From: Pseudovibrio ascidiaceicola
Lineage (GTDB): Bacteria > Pseudomonadota > Alphaproteobacteria > Rhizobiales > Stappiaceae
DNA: 64,000 bases
Assembly (NCBI RefSeq): GCF_900114245.1
Contig: NZ_FOSK01000009.1
Span: 124,001 to 188,000 of the forward strand
Direction: 5' to 3'
A program made the translations under genes and the position numbers. The notes under the pieces were generated by a model. The model was not told where the DNA came from, did not search any database, and was given only the letters and a program-made list of their open reading frames with translations. Numbering within the stretch: position 1 is the stretch's first letter; each line of letters begins with the position of its first letter. Positions 52,540 through 61,045 of this stretch are shown one piece after another.

Positions 52540-54057
52540 TTACAGGAGAGCTGGAATACCTGGAAGCATGCCTACTGCTGCCATTGCCAGAGTACAGATG
52601 ATTACTGCACCTGCTGGAATGATGATGCGGTCTGCAAAGCTCAGGCGTTCTGCACGTTCCTTGTCACCAATGAGACCATTGTTGTCGAGGAACATGGTGA
52701 TTGCCCATGCCAGAACTGGGTTGGTTACGATTGCTGCGAAGATGCAGATACCAGCGGAGTTGGTGTCGTTGCTGGACTTCACCATCTGCAGGCCAGCTTC
52801 CAGAAGTGGAAGGAACACGCCAACCAGCAGAGCACAGGACATCACTGGCTGCCATACTGCTACGTCCATTGGGTAGCCGATGGTTGCGATGACGATGCAA
52901 AGTGCGCCAAGCAGGATTGCGCCAGCAGGGATTGGACGCTTCGCGATCGCAGCTGGGATCATGTAGGTGCCCCAGGAAGAAGTGATGTTACCACCGCCGA
53001 AGAATGTGCCGGTGAACTGACGCAGCGAGCAGCAGGTCATGGTGTCATCAACGTCCATCAGAACTTTATCGGTGTTCTTAGGGTAGTTGAGTTCCTGGAA
53101 GATACGGTGACCAAGGAAGTCCGGAGACCACATTGCGACTGCCAGAATTGCCCAAGGCAAAGATGCAACGAAGTGGTTGAAGCTAGGAATGCCGAGCTGC
53201 CAACCGGTCTCAGTAGATCCCCACCAGTACCATGGGTTCATGTTTGGTAGGCCAGGAGCTGTGGTGAACTGAAGGTCAACACCAGCGCCGAGTGCGAGAG
53301 CCAGAACTACCGCGATGACGGAGCAAGCTGGAATTGCGAGCCAGCGCTTACCGATCTTTGCGAGGAAGGCATAGAGCACGATGTTGACTGCAAAGATTGC
53401 CAGAGCGACGTAAGAGAGGCTGTAAGCAAGGTCATGCTTCGCCTGTAGGCCGCCAGCCCAGCTAAAGAGGGATGTGATTTGCCCCTTTGCCCCCATGAAG
53501 CCGAGGAACACGAGCAAGCCGCCTGCAACGCCCTGACTGGTCAGGTTTACCAGACGAGAGCCGCCTTTGAAGTAACTGAGAAGCAAGCCGAAGGCACAGA
53601 CGAGAGCTGCCAGCGCCAGAGGATGCGCGCCTGCGAGAGCGATAGAGCCAATGAGTGGGATCATTGGACCGTGGTTGCCCGCAAGGTTTGCGCGTGGGTT
53701 GAGGAAGCCTGAACCGATGATGCAGAAGAGCAGGGCCGGAATGAGCATCTCAACGCGGACCACTTCAATGATCCATTCAGCGCCAAGATTGACGTGCGGC
53801 CATTTTGCTGTGAGGCCGGTAGCCCATGCTGTCATAACCGCAGAGTACATCACGGAGATGCCGATTGTTCCTGCAATTGCCGGAACAAAATCTTCCATTT
53901 CAAAACGGAAGTCGCGGCCCGGCAGGTTGAGACCCCAACGGCGTGGTTTCATAATCTGGAGTTCGTGGTCTAGGTAATCAGACCGTTGTTCGAACTCACT
54001 CGCAGGCTTGTGTGCCTCGCTATAGGATTCTTCGTGCTTGTCTGTCTGCTGAAGCAT
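52540..54057 (-). CDS. DUF3360 family membrane transporter
   Basis: The 505-residue protein has about twelve hydrophobic segments and matches DUF3360, a family without proven substrate. Signatures are the N-terminal cytoplasmic HKPASEFEQRSDYLDHELQI and MKPRRWGLNLPGRDFRFEMED, then NPRANLAGNHGPMIPLI. The later FFGGGNITSSWGTYM recalls the substrate loop of nucleobase/sulfate-type carriers, to which it may be distantly related. The ATG at 54057 has GGAGA nine bases upstream; longer frames do not. A LysR-type composite site lies about 390 bp upstream, shared with the OFA gene and lysR. Confidence 0.8.
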   Translation of the reverse strand: MLQQTDKHEESYSEAHKPASEFEQRSDYLDHELQIMKPRRWGLNLPGRDFRFEMEDFVPAIAGTIGISVMYSAVMTAWATGLTAKWPHVNLGAEWIIEVVRVEMLIPALLFCIIGSGFLNPRANLAGNHGPMIPLIGSIALAGAHPLALAALVCAFGLLLSYFKGGSRLVNLTSQGVAGGLLVFLGFMGAKGQITSLFSWAGGLQAKHDLAYSLSYVALAIFAVNIVLYAFLAKIGKRWLAIPACSVIAVVLALALGAGVDLQFTTAPGLPNMNPWYWWGSTETGWQLGIPSFNHFVASLPWAILAVAMWSPDFLGHRIFQELNYPKNTDKVLMDVDDTMTCCSLRQFTGTFFGGGNITSSWGTYMIPAAIAKRPIPAGAILLGALCIVIATIGYPMDVAVWQPVMSCALLVGVFLPLLEAGLQMVKSSNDTNSAGICIFAAIVTNPVLAWAITMFLDNNGLIGDKERAERLSFADRIIIPAGAVIICTLAMAAVGMLPGIPALL

Positions 54058-55056
54058 AACAGCCATTCTCCATAAAACTGACGGGAGAAAGGAGAGTGTG
54101 GCTTCACGGTGCTTGCTTTGTGAGCGAAGCAGATGAAGGCATCTCACCTCATGGCCTTGATTTCTGGTTTGCTGGGAGGAGTTGGAACCGTCAGGATTTT
54201 TGGGTTTTGAGTTGCAGCTTAATGGGAGGTGTTAAAGTGCAACTGCGTCAGCGGCTTCAAACTCGCTGTAACTTTCCTTCCGGGTTCCTGGGTCTTTTCA
54301 AGAGACCTTGCAAACCACAAATTCAGACCATGAATACCCTTCCCCTGTTCTTCAGTTCCGAAAGGCCCCTACCTGAAATGACGTAGGGAAGCTTACGGTG
54401 TTCAGCGAGAACTTGCAGAAGGATGCAGCTTAAATAAAATCGTATGAGTCTATCGCGTTATTGATGAAATCTATAAGGCGAAAAACTGCGACAATATGAG
54501 CTATCTAATTGATTTTGTTGAATTGCCCCGGTTTTGAGTTCAGTGAAATTTCAGTCTGCAATATCTCATTTAAAACAATAGTATAATGAAATTAATTCAG
54601 TTGGAGCGTGTGTTAAGGCTGATGAAAAACGTGATCTGAGAGTCACATCCTGTCGCGGTAGAATGACTTATAGGTAGTATTGTCGCAGCGTTGTGGGAAT
54701 GTGCGATACAAGTGTTTTTCCGAGTTTAAATGATGCGTCACAGATACCAAGTTGGCGCCATGCAAGGCTAAATTGCAGTTCTACTATGGTGCACTTCCAT
54801 GCTCCGAGGATATCTTGATAAGAAAAAACTTGGCTGCCCTCTACTTTTGGCGTAGATAGGCGATCCATCCTGCCGGACTTTTCTGCGGGCTCGTCACGGG
54901 CCTTCAAATTTTCACTTCCCAGTAACCTCAAAAATCATCGGACCGATTTGTTACGTCTGTTTGCTGAGAAGTTTAACCGAGTTTCTGTAGGATTTGAGAT
55001 TAAAGCGTGTTGGTGCACTCGCCAGAGGCGAAGCCCATCTGAAAATGAGAGATATT
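54058..55056. other. 1-kb divergent gap between DUF3360 and trkH genes
   Basis: The left part would be a long leader of the DUF3360 gene and includes a small GGTCT/AGACC hairpin near 54291-54307. The middle holds composite site copy C. The stretch around 54500-54650 is AT-rich. A leftward frame at 54668-54931 has no recognisable product. No RNA gene is evident. Confidence 0.5.
54449..54474 (+). promoter_or_regulatory. Composite LysR-type site, copy C (DUF3360 gene)
   Basis: TCTAT-CGCGTT-ATTGA-TGAAA-TCTAT at 54449-54474. It differs from copy B at two of 26 positions. It lies about 390 bp before the DUF3360 start and about 580 bp before trkH on the other side, so the DUF3360 gene is the nearer and likelier target. 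Confidence 0.72.
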
Positions 55057-56499
55057 ATGGCACTGGTGGGTCCCGTATTACGGGTGCTTGGATACTTTCT
55101 GGTTGGGCTGGCCATTTTGATGCTGGCACCTGCATTGCTGGATATTTACTTCAGCAACCCGGACTGGATTGCGTTTGCGCTCTCCTCGCTCTTTGTTGGT
55201 CTGCTTGGTCTATTGCTTGCTGTTTCTACGGCCAATTACAAACTTGAACATCTCACCATTCGTCAGGCGTTTTTGCTGACTACAGCATCCTGGATTGTCA
55301 TGCCTGTCTGTGGCGCTCTGCCCTTTCTCAGCCTCGGGATCGGCTTTGAGAACGCGTTTTTTGAAAGTGTTTCAGGATTTACGACCACAGGTTCTACGGT
55401 TCTGATTGGTTTGGATGGTATGCCTCCGGGACTGTTGTTCTGGCGTTCCCTGACCCAGTGGATCGGCGGTGTTGGCATTATCGTTATGGCGATCTTGCTC
55501 ATGCCTTTGTTGCGTATTGGCGGTATGCAGCTGTTTCGGACAGAAAGTTCTGACCGTGGTGAGAAGATTGTTGCTCGTGCGACGGATCTGACGCGCCTTA
55601 TAGGTGGCGTCTACATCATGCTGACGCTGACCTGTGCGATTCTTTATGTGTTCTCCGGCATGTCGTTGTTTGATGCAGTGAACCATGCCATGACGACGCT
55701 GTCTTCCGGTGGTTTCTCGACACATGATGCTTCGTTTGCTTACTTTGAGAGTACGGCGGCTGAGTGGGTGGCAGTTGTCTTCATGCTTGCTTCCGGCCTT
55801 CCGTTCGTTGTGCTGATCAAATCCCTGACCAAGAACCCGAAAGCGCTCTTGCAAGATCCGCAGGCGAGGGCGTTTATCTTTGTCATCATCATCCTTTCCA
55901 GCATGACGGCGCTGTATCTCGGTATTGAGAACAAGTTCACGTTTGGTCGAGCAGTGGTGGAGGCGTTGTTTGTGGTGATCTCAATCATTACCACGACGGG
56001 CTACGGTCTTGGCGATTACACAGCGTGGGGCCCACCGATGATGGGTTTCTTCCTGATGCTGACGTTTATTGGCGGCTGTACGGGCTCGACCAGTGGTGGC
56101 ATCAAGATTTTCCGCTTCATCGTGTTCTTTGGTACTGTTCGTGCGTACATGAATAAGATGATCCGGCCTGATCAGGTGGTTCCTGTCCGGTATGGCGATA
56201 CAAAGATCACGCCTGAACTGGCTTTCTCGGTTCTTGCGTTTTTGGTAGTCTATATGGCCACTGTGGGACTGATTACTGTCATTCTTGGTGGACTTGGTTT
56301 GGATCTGGTGACTGCTATGAGCGCAGCGACGACTGCGGTTTCTAATGTAGGCCCAGGACTTGGCGATGTTGTTGGCCCTATCGGAAACTTTGCCGACATC
56401 CCCAATAGTGCGAAGATTGTGCTTTCTGCGGCAATGTTGCTGGGGAGATTGGAACTTTTTACGGTGCTGGTGTTGTTTAACCCTCAATTCTGGCGTTGA
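55057..56499 (+). CDS. trkH: TrkH family potassium uptake protein, copy 1
   Basis: TrkH is the membrane pore of the Trk potassium importer, gated by cytoplasmic TrkA. The 480-residue protein has four pore loops with filter glycines: SGFTTTGSTVL, TLSSGGFSTHD, ITTTGYGLGDY and SNVGPGLGDV. The ATG at 55057 has GAGAG six bases upstream; an ATG at 55045 is also possible. A paralogue follows on the same strand after 237 bp. No trkA gene is in the window. Confidence 0.93.
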   Translation: MALVGPVLRVLGYFLVGLAILMLAPALLDIYFSNPDWIAFALSSLFVGLLGLLLAVSTANYKLEHLTIRQAFLLTTASWIVMPVCGALPFLSLGIGFENAFFESVSGFTTTGSTVLIGLDGMPPGLLFWRSLTQWIGGVGIIVMAILLMPLLRIGGMQLFRTESSDRGEKIVARATDLTRLIGGVYIMLTLTCAILYVFSGMSLFDAVNHAMTTLSSGGFSTHDASFAYFESTAAEWVAVVFMLASGLPFVVLIKSLTKNPKALLQDPQARAFIFVIIILSSMTALYLGIENKFTFGRAVVEALFVVISIITTTGYGLGDYTAWGPPMMGFFLMLTFIGGCTGSTSGGIKIFRFIVFFGTVRAYMNKMIRPDQVVPVRYGDTKITPELAFSVLAFLVVYMATVGLITVILGGLGLDLVTAMSAATTAVSNVGPGLGDVVGPIGNFADIPNSAKIVLSAAMLLGRLELFTVLVLFNPQFWR

Positions 56500-56736
56500 C
56501 GCTACGTCCCTGAAAGACTAGGGATTTCGTGCATTGAGCATGTTTGGGCTGTTCGGCTTCATTCTTGTTGTGTGAATAGGTAGTTGCCCGATTAATTCAA
56601 TTGCCAGATATCACTAAGTGGCCTAAAACCAATGCTTCATAAATGTTTGAGAGCATACCGTTCCAATCTCGTCCGTTAAGGGACAATATGTGACTAGCGG
56701 GCGGGTTAAATTGGATTTTATATCGGCGGATTGATT

Positions 56737-58185
56737 TTGGTTTCCATACGACCGGTTTTAAGTGTGCTTGGGTACCTTTATGTTGGCCTCGCTGCTGCCA
56801 TGCTTGTCCCTGCATTTGTGGATGTTGTGTCGCGTAATGCTGACTGGCAAGCCTTTATTATTTCATCGTTAATTACCGGTCTGGTTGGCATGTTGCTCAT
56901 CGTGGCCATGGGTGGTGCGCTGCGTGACGGGCTAGACACACGCCAGACCTTTATCCTGACAACTTTATGCTGGGTCTCATTGCCTGCGTTTGGGGCTCTG
57001 CCGTTTTTGTGGCTGGGTATTGCGTATGTTGATGCTGCGTTTGAGGCAGTGTCGGGATTCACCACCACAGGCTCTACAGTTCTGACAGGTCTTGATTCAC
57101 TTCCACCGGGGCTGCTTGTGTGGCGTTCGCTGATGCAGTGGATGGGCGGGGTTGGTATTGTCGTTATGGCGATCGTGCTTTTACCGTTTCTACGCATTGG
57201 TGGGATGCAGCTGTTTCAGACAGAAAGCTCCGACCAGAGTGAGAAGATTGTTAGCCGTTCCATTGAGTTGATCCGCCTGATCAGTTTGACGTACCTGTTT
57301 CTGACCAGTCTTTGCATCGTGCTTTACTGGTTCTCTGGCATGACGATGTTTGATGCGTTCAACCATGGTCTCACGACAATTGCGACAGGTGGTTATTCCA
57401 CGCATGATAACTCCTTCGGGTATTTTACCAATCCAGTGACTGGTTGGATTGCGGTTGTCTTCATGATTGTGGGCGCGCTGCCATTCGTGCTTATCATTCA
57501 GGCGCTGCGCGGGCAGCCGTTGTTGCTGTGGCGTGATCCTCAGGTGCGGGCGTTTCTGTGGCTGGTGGGTCTGATCTCTCTTGCTCTGACGATTTATCTC
57601 GGTACTTCTGGCAATGCTGACAGTTTTGGCAGTGCCATCCTGCAGTCTGCGTTTAACGTGATTTCTGTGGTGACGGGCACTGGCTACGCCATGGGGGATT
57701 ACACCTCCTGGGGTGCTCCGGTGATCGGTCTTGCATTCCTGCTCAAGTTTGTTGGTGGCTGTACGGGCTCGACAACGGGCGGTATCAAGGTCTTCCGGTT
57801 TCTTGTATTCTTCGGAACGGTGATCGCGCATATGCGGCGGATGGTGCGGCCAAACCGCGTGATCTCTGTGAGCTATGGTAACACGCACCTGACACCAGAA
57901 CTGACGTTCTCTGTTCTTGCGTTCCTCGTGGTTTACATCGGCACCGTTGGTATCCTGACGCTGATCCTTTCTCTGTTCCATCTGGATCTGGTGACTGCTG
58001 TGTCTGCCGCTGCGACATCCGTTGGTAACGTTGGCCCGGGCCTTGGCACCATGATCGGGCCATCTGGCAACTTTGCTGCGCTGCCTGATCCAGTGAAATG
58101 GATCTTATGCTCTGCGATGTTGCTGGGGCGTCTGGAACTGTTTACGGTTCTCATTCTTCTGGATCCTGATTTCTGGTCCAAATAA
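56737..58185 (+). CDS. trkH: TrkH family potassium uptake protein, copy 2
   Basis: This 482-residue paralogue of the preceding gene keeps all four pore glycines: SGFTTTGSTVL, TIATGGYSTHD, VTGTGYAMGDY and GNVGPGLGTM. The second and third filters differ (ATGGY for SSGGF, GTGYA for TTGYG), which may change affinity or gating. The start is likely the TTG at 56737 with GGCGGA six bases upstream; another TTG lies two codons before. sfsA follows 23 bp later and may be co-transcribed. Confidence 0.92.
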   Translation: MVSIRPVLSVLGYLYVGLAAAMLVPAFVDVVSRNADWQAFIISSLITGLVGMLLIVAMGGALRDGLDTRQTFILTTLCWVSLPAFGALPFLWLGIAYVDAAFEAVSGFTTTGSTVLTGLDSLPPGLLVWRSLMQWMGGVGIVVMAIVLLPFLRIGGMQLFQTESSDQSEKIVSRSIELIRLISLTYLFLTSLCIVLYWFSGMTMFDAFNHGLTTIATGGYSTHDNSFGYFTNPVTGWIAVVFMIVGALPFVLIIQALRGQPLLLWRDPQVRAFLWLVGLISLALTIYLGTSGNADSFGSAILQSAFNVISVVTGTGYAMGDYTSWGAPVIGLAFLLKFVGGCTGSTTGGIKVFRFLVFFGTVIAHMRRMVRPNRVISVSYGNTHLTPELTFSVLAFLVVYIGTVGILTLILSLFHLDLVTAVSAAATSVGNVGPGLGTMIGPSGNFAALPDPVKWILCSAMLLGRLELFTVLILLDPDFWSK

Positions 58186-58208
58186 TCTGAATAATTTGGA
58201 AGGTCGCT

Positions 58209-58913
58209 ATGCGATTTGATGTACCGCTGGTCACTGGCCGGCTGATTAAGCGTTACAAACGGTTTCTGGCGGATGTGACCCTCGATGATGGCGGTGCTGA
58301 AATCACAGCTCACTGTGCCAACTCGGGCTCCATGATGGGTTTGAAAGATCCGGGCATTAAGGTCTGGCTGACGCCCAATGATGATCCGAAGCGCAAGTTG
58401 AAATACTCTTGGGAAATGCTCGAGATTGACGGTGCGATGGTGGGCATCAATACCAGCCGTCCAAATGGGCTGGTCGAAGAAGCGATTGAAGCTGGGCGTA
58501 TTCCTGAGCTTGTCGGTTATGAAAAACTGCGCCGCGAAGTGAAGTACGGCAAGAATTCTCGTATCGATATTCTGCTGGAAAGTGAGGGCGACAAGCGCAC
58601 CTATGTTGAGGTGAAGAACGTCACTCTGGCCCGCGAAAATGGAATTGCCGAGTTCCCGGATGCTGTGACCGCACGTGGTGCGAAGCATCTGGATGAACTG
58701 GCAGATATGGTCCGGGAAGGCCATCGCTCAGCGATGGTGTTTTTGATCCAGCGCGATGATTGCGATGCGCTCGTTCTGGCCCGTGATATTGACCCGAAAT
58801 ACGGAGAGGCTTTTGATGCGGCTGTGAAAGCCGGCGTTGAAGTCTATGCGATTGGGTGCCGCTTGGATGCTAACGAGATCATCGCAGACCGGGCTATTGA
58901 GGTGCGGTGCTGA
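58209..58913 (+). CDS. sfsA: DNA/RNA nuclease SfsA
   Basis: SfsA was found as a sugar fermentation stimulator and is a nucleic-acid-binding nuclease. The 234-residue protein has an N-terminal OB-like part with RYKRFLADVTLDDG and AHCANSGSMMGL. A PD-(D/E)xK nuclease core follows, with SRIDILL and YVEVKNVTLA, and the family motif FPDAVTARGAKHLDEL. All catalytic acids and the lysine are present. A GGAAGG site precedes the ATG. Confidence 0.94.
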   Translation: MRFDVPLVTGRLIKRYKRFLADVTLDDGGAEITAHCANSGSMMGLKDPGIKVWLTPNDDPKRKLKYSWEMLEIDGAMVGINTSRPNGLVEEAIEAGRIPELVGYEKLRREVKYGKNSRIDILLESEGDKRTYVEVKNVTLARENGIAEFPDAVTARGAKHLDELADMVREGHRSAMVFLIQRDDCDALVLARDIDPKYGEAFDAAVKAGVEVYAIGCRLDANEIIADRAIEVRC

Positions 58914-59594
58914 GGCGGAAGAGCTTAAGAAGAGCAGCGTATCAAATGACTGTGGCTTGGCTAAAAGTACGTTTTCTGATGACAAGTCTGCCCCTGCACG
59001 ATAAGCACCACATGGCACCCCATGCAGCGTTGAACTGAAGTTCCCGAAGGTCGGGATGAGCAAGGCGGCAGGCAATACCTGCGCTACTTGTTAGATATGA
59101 GTCTTTGGCATTGGCTACGCGCCTTGCCCGGGCATTTTGATATGGACAACATCGCCTCTTATCCTGAAAGACACGATAGCCGGTTTCCCGGAAGGATAGC
59201 GGCTTTGCTCAGATAAGTTTCCGTATCCGAACAGGTCTTCTACCCCTGACATTTGCCGCTCTGACCAGAAAATGTCACTGCGTGATGCCCTTCAGACTTG
59301 GGTCCTTCCTCTCAGACCATGCAGTCACGCCTGAAAATCGGTTCCACCGGACCTTTGAAAGATGCGTTACTTCTCCCAAAAGCCCCACCCAGCCCACGAC
59401 ATGCTGACGGACGGTCCGCCAGCAGCCCGTCACGTGGGCATAGGATTAGTATGTGCACATAACCGAACGAGGGGGATAAGTTTGTCAAAGATAGTTGCCA
59501 GCCCGATGTTATTCATCGTTTTGTATCGCCTCGTCCAAAATGCGTTTGTGAAGGCTGGGTCGTTACCAGCTCATTTCAGTCGATTGAACTAAAA
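58914..59594. other. 680-bp gene-free stretch with a large hairpin
   Basis: No convincing protein is encoded on either strand. The stretch contains a long imperfect hairpin at 59393-59438 and several short inverted repeats. It lacks the hallmark sequences I know for RNase P RNA, tmRNA, 6S RNA or SRP RNA. It could be a decayed gene, a structured RNA or repeat remnants. Confidence 0.5.
59393..59438. other. Long imperfect hairpin in gene-free stretch
   Basis: Outer arms CCCACG (59393) and CGTGGG (59433) enclose TGCTG-A-CGGAC (59402-59412) pairing with GTCCG-C-CAGCA (59414-59424). The inner stem has a single A-C mismatch and a 1-base centre. No T tract follows on either side, so it is not a plain terminator. 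Confidence 0.7.
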
Positions 59595-59620
59595 AAGCCC
59601 CGGCGGTGAGGCCGAGGCTT
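59595..59620 (-). terminator. Intrinsic terminator after gpt
   Basis: AAGCCCCGGC (59595-59604) pairs with GCCGAGGCTT (59611-59620) with one mismatch. Reading leftward six T residues follow. Confidence 0.85.
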
Positions 59621-59653
59621 TGGAAACTCTTATGCAGAATTCCGGCGGGCTGG

Positions 59654-60157
59654 TTAGCCTGCGGTATCTTTAGAGATTGGTGGCTGGAACTGCATGCCAA
59701 GATCCCATGGGAAATACACCCAGGTGTCCTGAGAAACCTCAGTCACAATGGTATCAGCCAGATCGCGGCCCATTGGCTTGGCGTAGACGGTTGCAAAGTG
59801 TGCTTTTGGCAGCATTTCGCGAACAACTTTCGCAGTCTTACCGGTGTCGACCAGATCGTCGATAATGAGAATGCCTTCGCCACCTTCAGAGCCGACTACT
59901 TTGGGGTCGATTGGCTTGATGACCCTCAACTCACCCTGATCGTCGTAATCATGGTAGGATGCAATGCAAACTGTTTCGATGGTGCGAACACCCAATTCGC
60001 GCGCAATAATGCCAGCTGGAACAAGGCCACCACGTGTGATGGCTACAATCGCTGTAAATTCGCCTTTGTCGGCGAGGCGCCAAGAGAGGGCACGGCAATC
60101 GCGGTGGAATTGGTCCCAAGAGACCGGGAATGCTTTGGATTGCTGCTGATTATCCAT
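59654..60157 (-). CDS. gpt: Xanthine phosphoribosyltransferase
   Basis: Gpt salvages xanthine and guanine to their nucleotides with PRPP. The 167-residue protein has the PRPP-binding motif [15 protein letters not shown], the flexible-loop region before it, and the base-binding end [15 protein letters not shown] that marks the Gpt subgroup. [17 protein letters not shown] is the first phosphate loop. It lies 10 bp after a CinA-like gene on the same strand and ends in a strong terminator. Confidence 0.95.
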   Translation of the reverse strand: MDNQQQSKAFPVSWDQFHRDCRALSWRLADKGEFTAIVAITRGGLVPAGIIARELGVRTIETVCIASYHDYDDQGELRVIKPIDPKVVGSEGGEGILIIDDLVDTGKTAKVVREMLPKAHFATVYAKPMGRDLADTIVTEVSQDTWVYFPWDLGMQFQPPISKDTAG

Positions 60158-60167
60158 GTGTCTTCTT

Positions 60168-60908
60168 TCAAAGAAATTTTGTCTTTGCAGCTTCTACGGC
60201 TGCTCGGACGGCTTCACTGGCCTGTTCCAGTACATCATTTGACCTAGATCGCACAACAACCTGTGTGGAAAATACTCCATCTTTTGACTGCGGATAGGAG
60301 CCAATTGAGGTTTCGGGGAAGTTTTTCTGTATTTCCCCTAGGTCTGTAGCAATGCGACTCTCAGGAAGAGCGGCCTCAATAGTCACTGACAGCATCTTTT
60401 GACTGGTTTCAAGCGTTGGTGCAATGGCATCGACCATGGATTGCATGATGGCTGGTACGCCTGCCATCACGTGCACGTTCTCCATTCTGAAACCGGGTGC
60501 GATGGACACCTTGTTTTCAATCAGGTCGGCTCCATCAGGAAGGCGGGCCATGCGCTTGCGGGCAGGGGTAAAGTTCTCTGCGCCGTAGTGATCTTCCAGA
60601 AGCTTGTAAGCGCGTGGGTCCAGATCAATCGAAACGCCGAAGGCCTTTGCTACGGCATCTGCTGTGATGTCATCATGCGTTGGGCCAATCCCGCCGGATG
60701 TGAACACGTAGGTGTATTCTGCGCGAAGAGCGTTGACGGCTTCGACGATCTTTTCTTCTACATCAGGAACGACGCGGACTTCAGACAGATCGATGCCGAT
60801 ATCTGTGAGGTAGGATGCCAGAAAGCCGATGTTTTTGTCTTTGGTCCGACCAGACAGGATTTCATCGCCAATAACGACATATCCCGCTGTGATGATCTTA
60901 TTGGTCAT
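60168..60908 (-). CDS. CinA-like molybdopterin-binding domain protein
   Basis: The 246-residue protein has the MoaB/Mog-type fold that opens CinA proteins: [19 protein letters not shown], then [20 protein letters not shown]. Full CinA proteins add a C-terminal NMN amidase or deamidase domain, which is missing here, so this is the stand-alone form. Related enzymes act as ADP-ribose or COG1058-type pyrophosphatases, so molybdopterin work is not assured. It is the first gene of a pair with gpt. Confidence 0.88.
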   Translation of the reverse strand: MTNKIITAGYVVIGDEILSGRTKDKNIGFLASYLTDIGIDLSEVRVVPDVEEKIVEAVNALRAEYTYVFTSGGIGPTHDDITADAVAKAFGVSIDLDPRAYKLLEDHYGAENFTPARKRMARLPDGADLIENKVSIAPGFRMENVHVMAGVPAIMQSMVDAIAPTLETSQKMLSVTIEAALPESRIATDLGEIQKNFPETSIGSYPQSKDGVFSTQVVVRSRSNDVLEQASEAVRAAVEAAKTKFL

Positions 60909-60973
60909 GGCTTTCTGTATTCCTGAACTATGGGTGGCTTTGACAGCTAGAAGGCGTTGTATTCATACACCAA

Positions 60974-61043
60974 GCTCTAGCTCTTCATTTTTATGCGTAT
61001 GCTTATCCGAAAACCGGAGCCACCTTGGGGGAGTAGGCTCTAG
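60974..61043. repeat. 70-bp REP-like element, copy 2
   Basis: The element runs from GCTCTAG (60974) to GGCTCTAG (ending 61043) and contains TTATCCGAAAACCGG (61004 onward), a sequence typical of rhizobial REP families. It has the same length and termini as copy 1 at 50143-50212 but a different centre. It abuts the stop codon of the FAD monooxygenase gene. Confidence 0.65.
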
Positions 61044-61045
61044 TT

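Noticed and set aside
54668-54931. Leftward 87-codon frame in the 1-kb gap before trkH
   Set aside because: No family resemblance and no good ribosome-binding site; kept only as part of the gap description.
59362-59592. Rightward 76-codon frame after sfsA
   Set aside because: It overlaps the large hairpin, has a poor start and no recognisable domain.
58914-59594. RNase P RNA, tmRNA, 6S RNA or SRP RNA in the gap after sfsA
   Set aside because: None of the conserved core sequences of these RNAs could be found on either strand.
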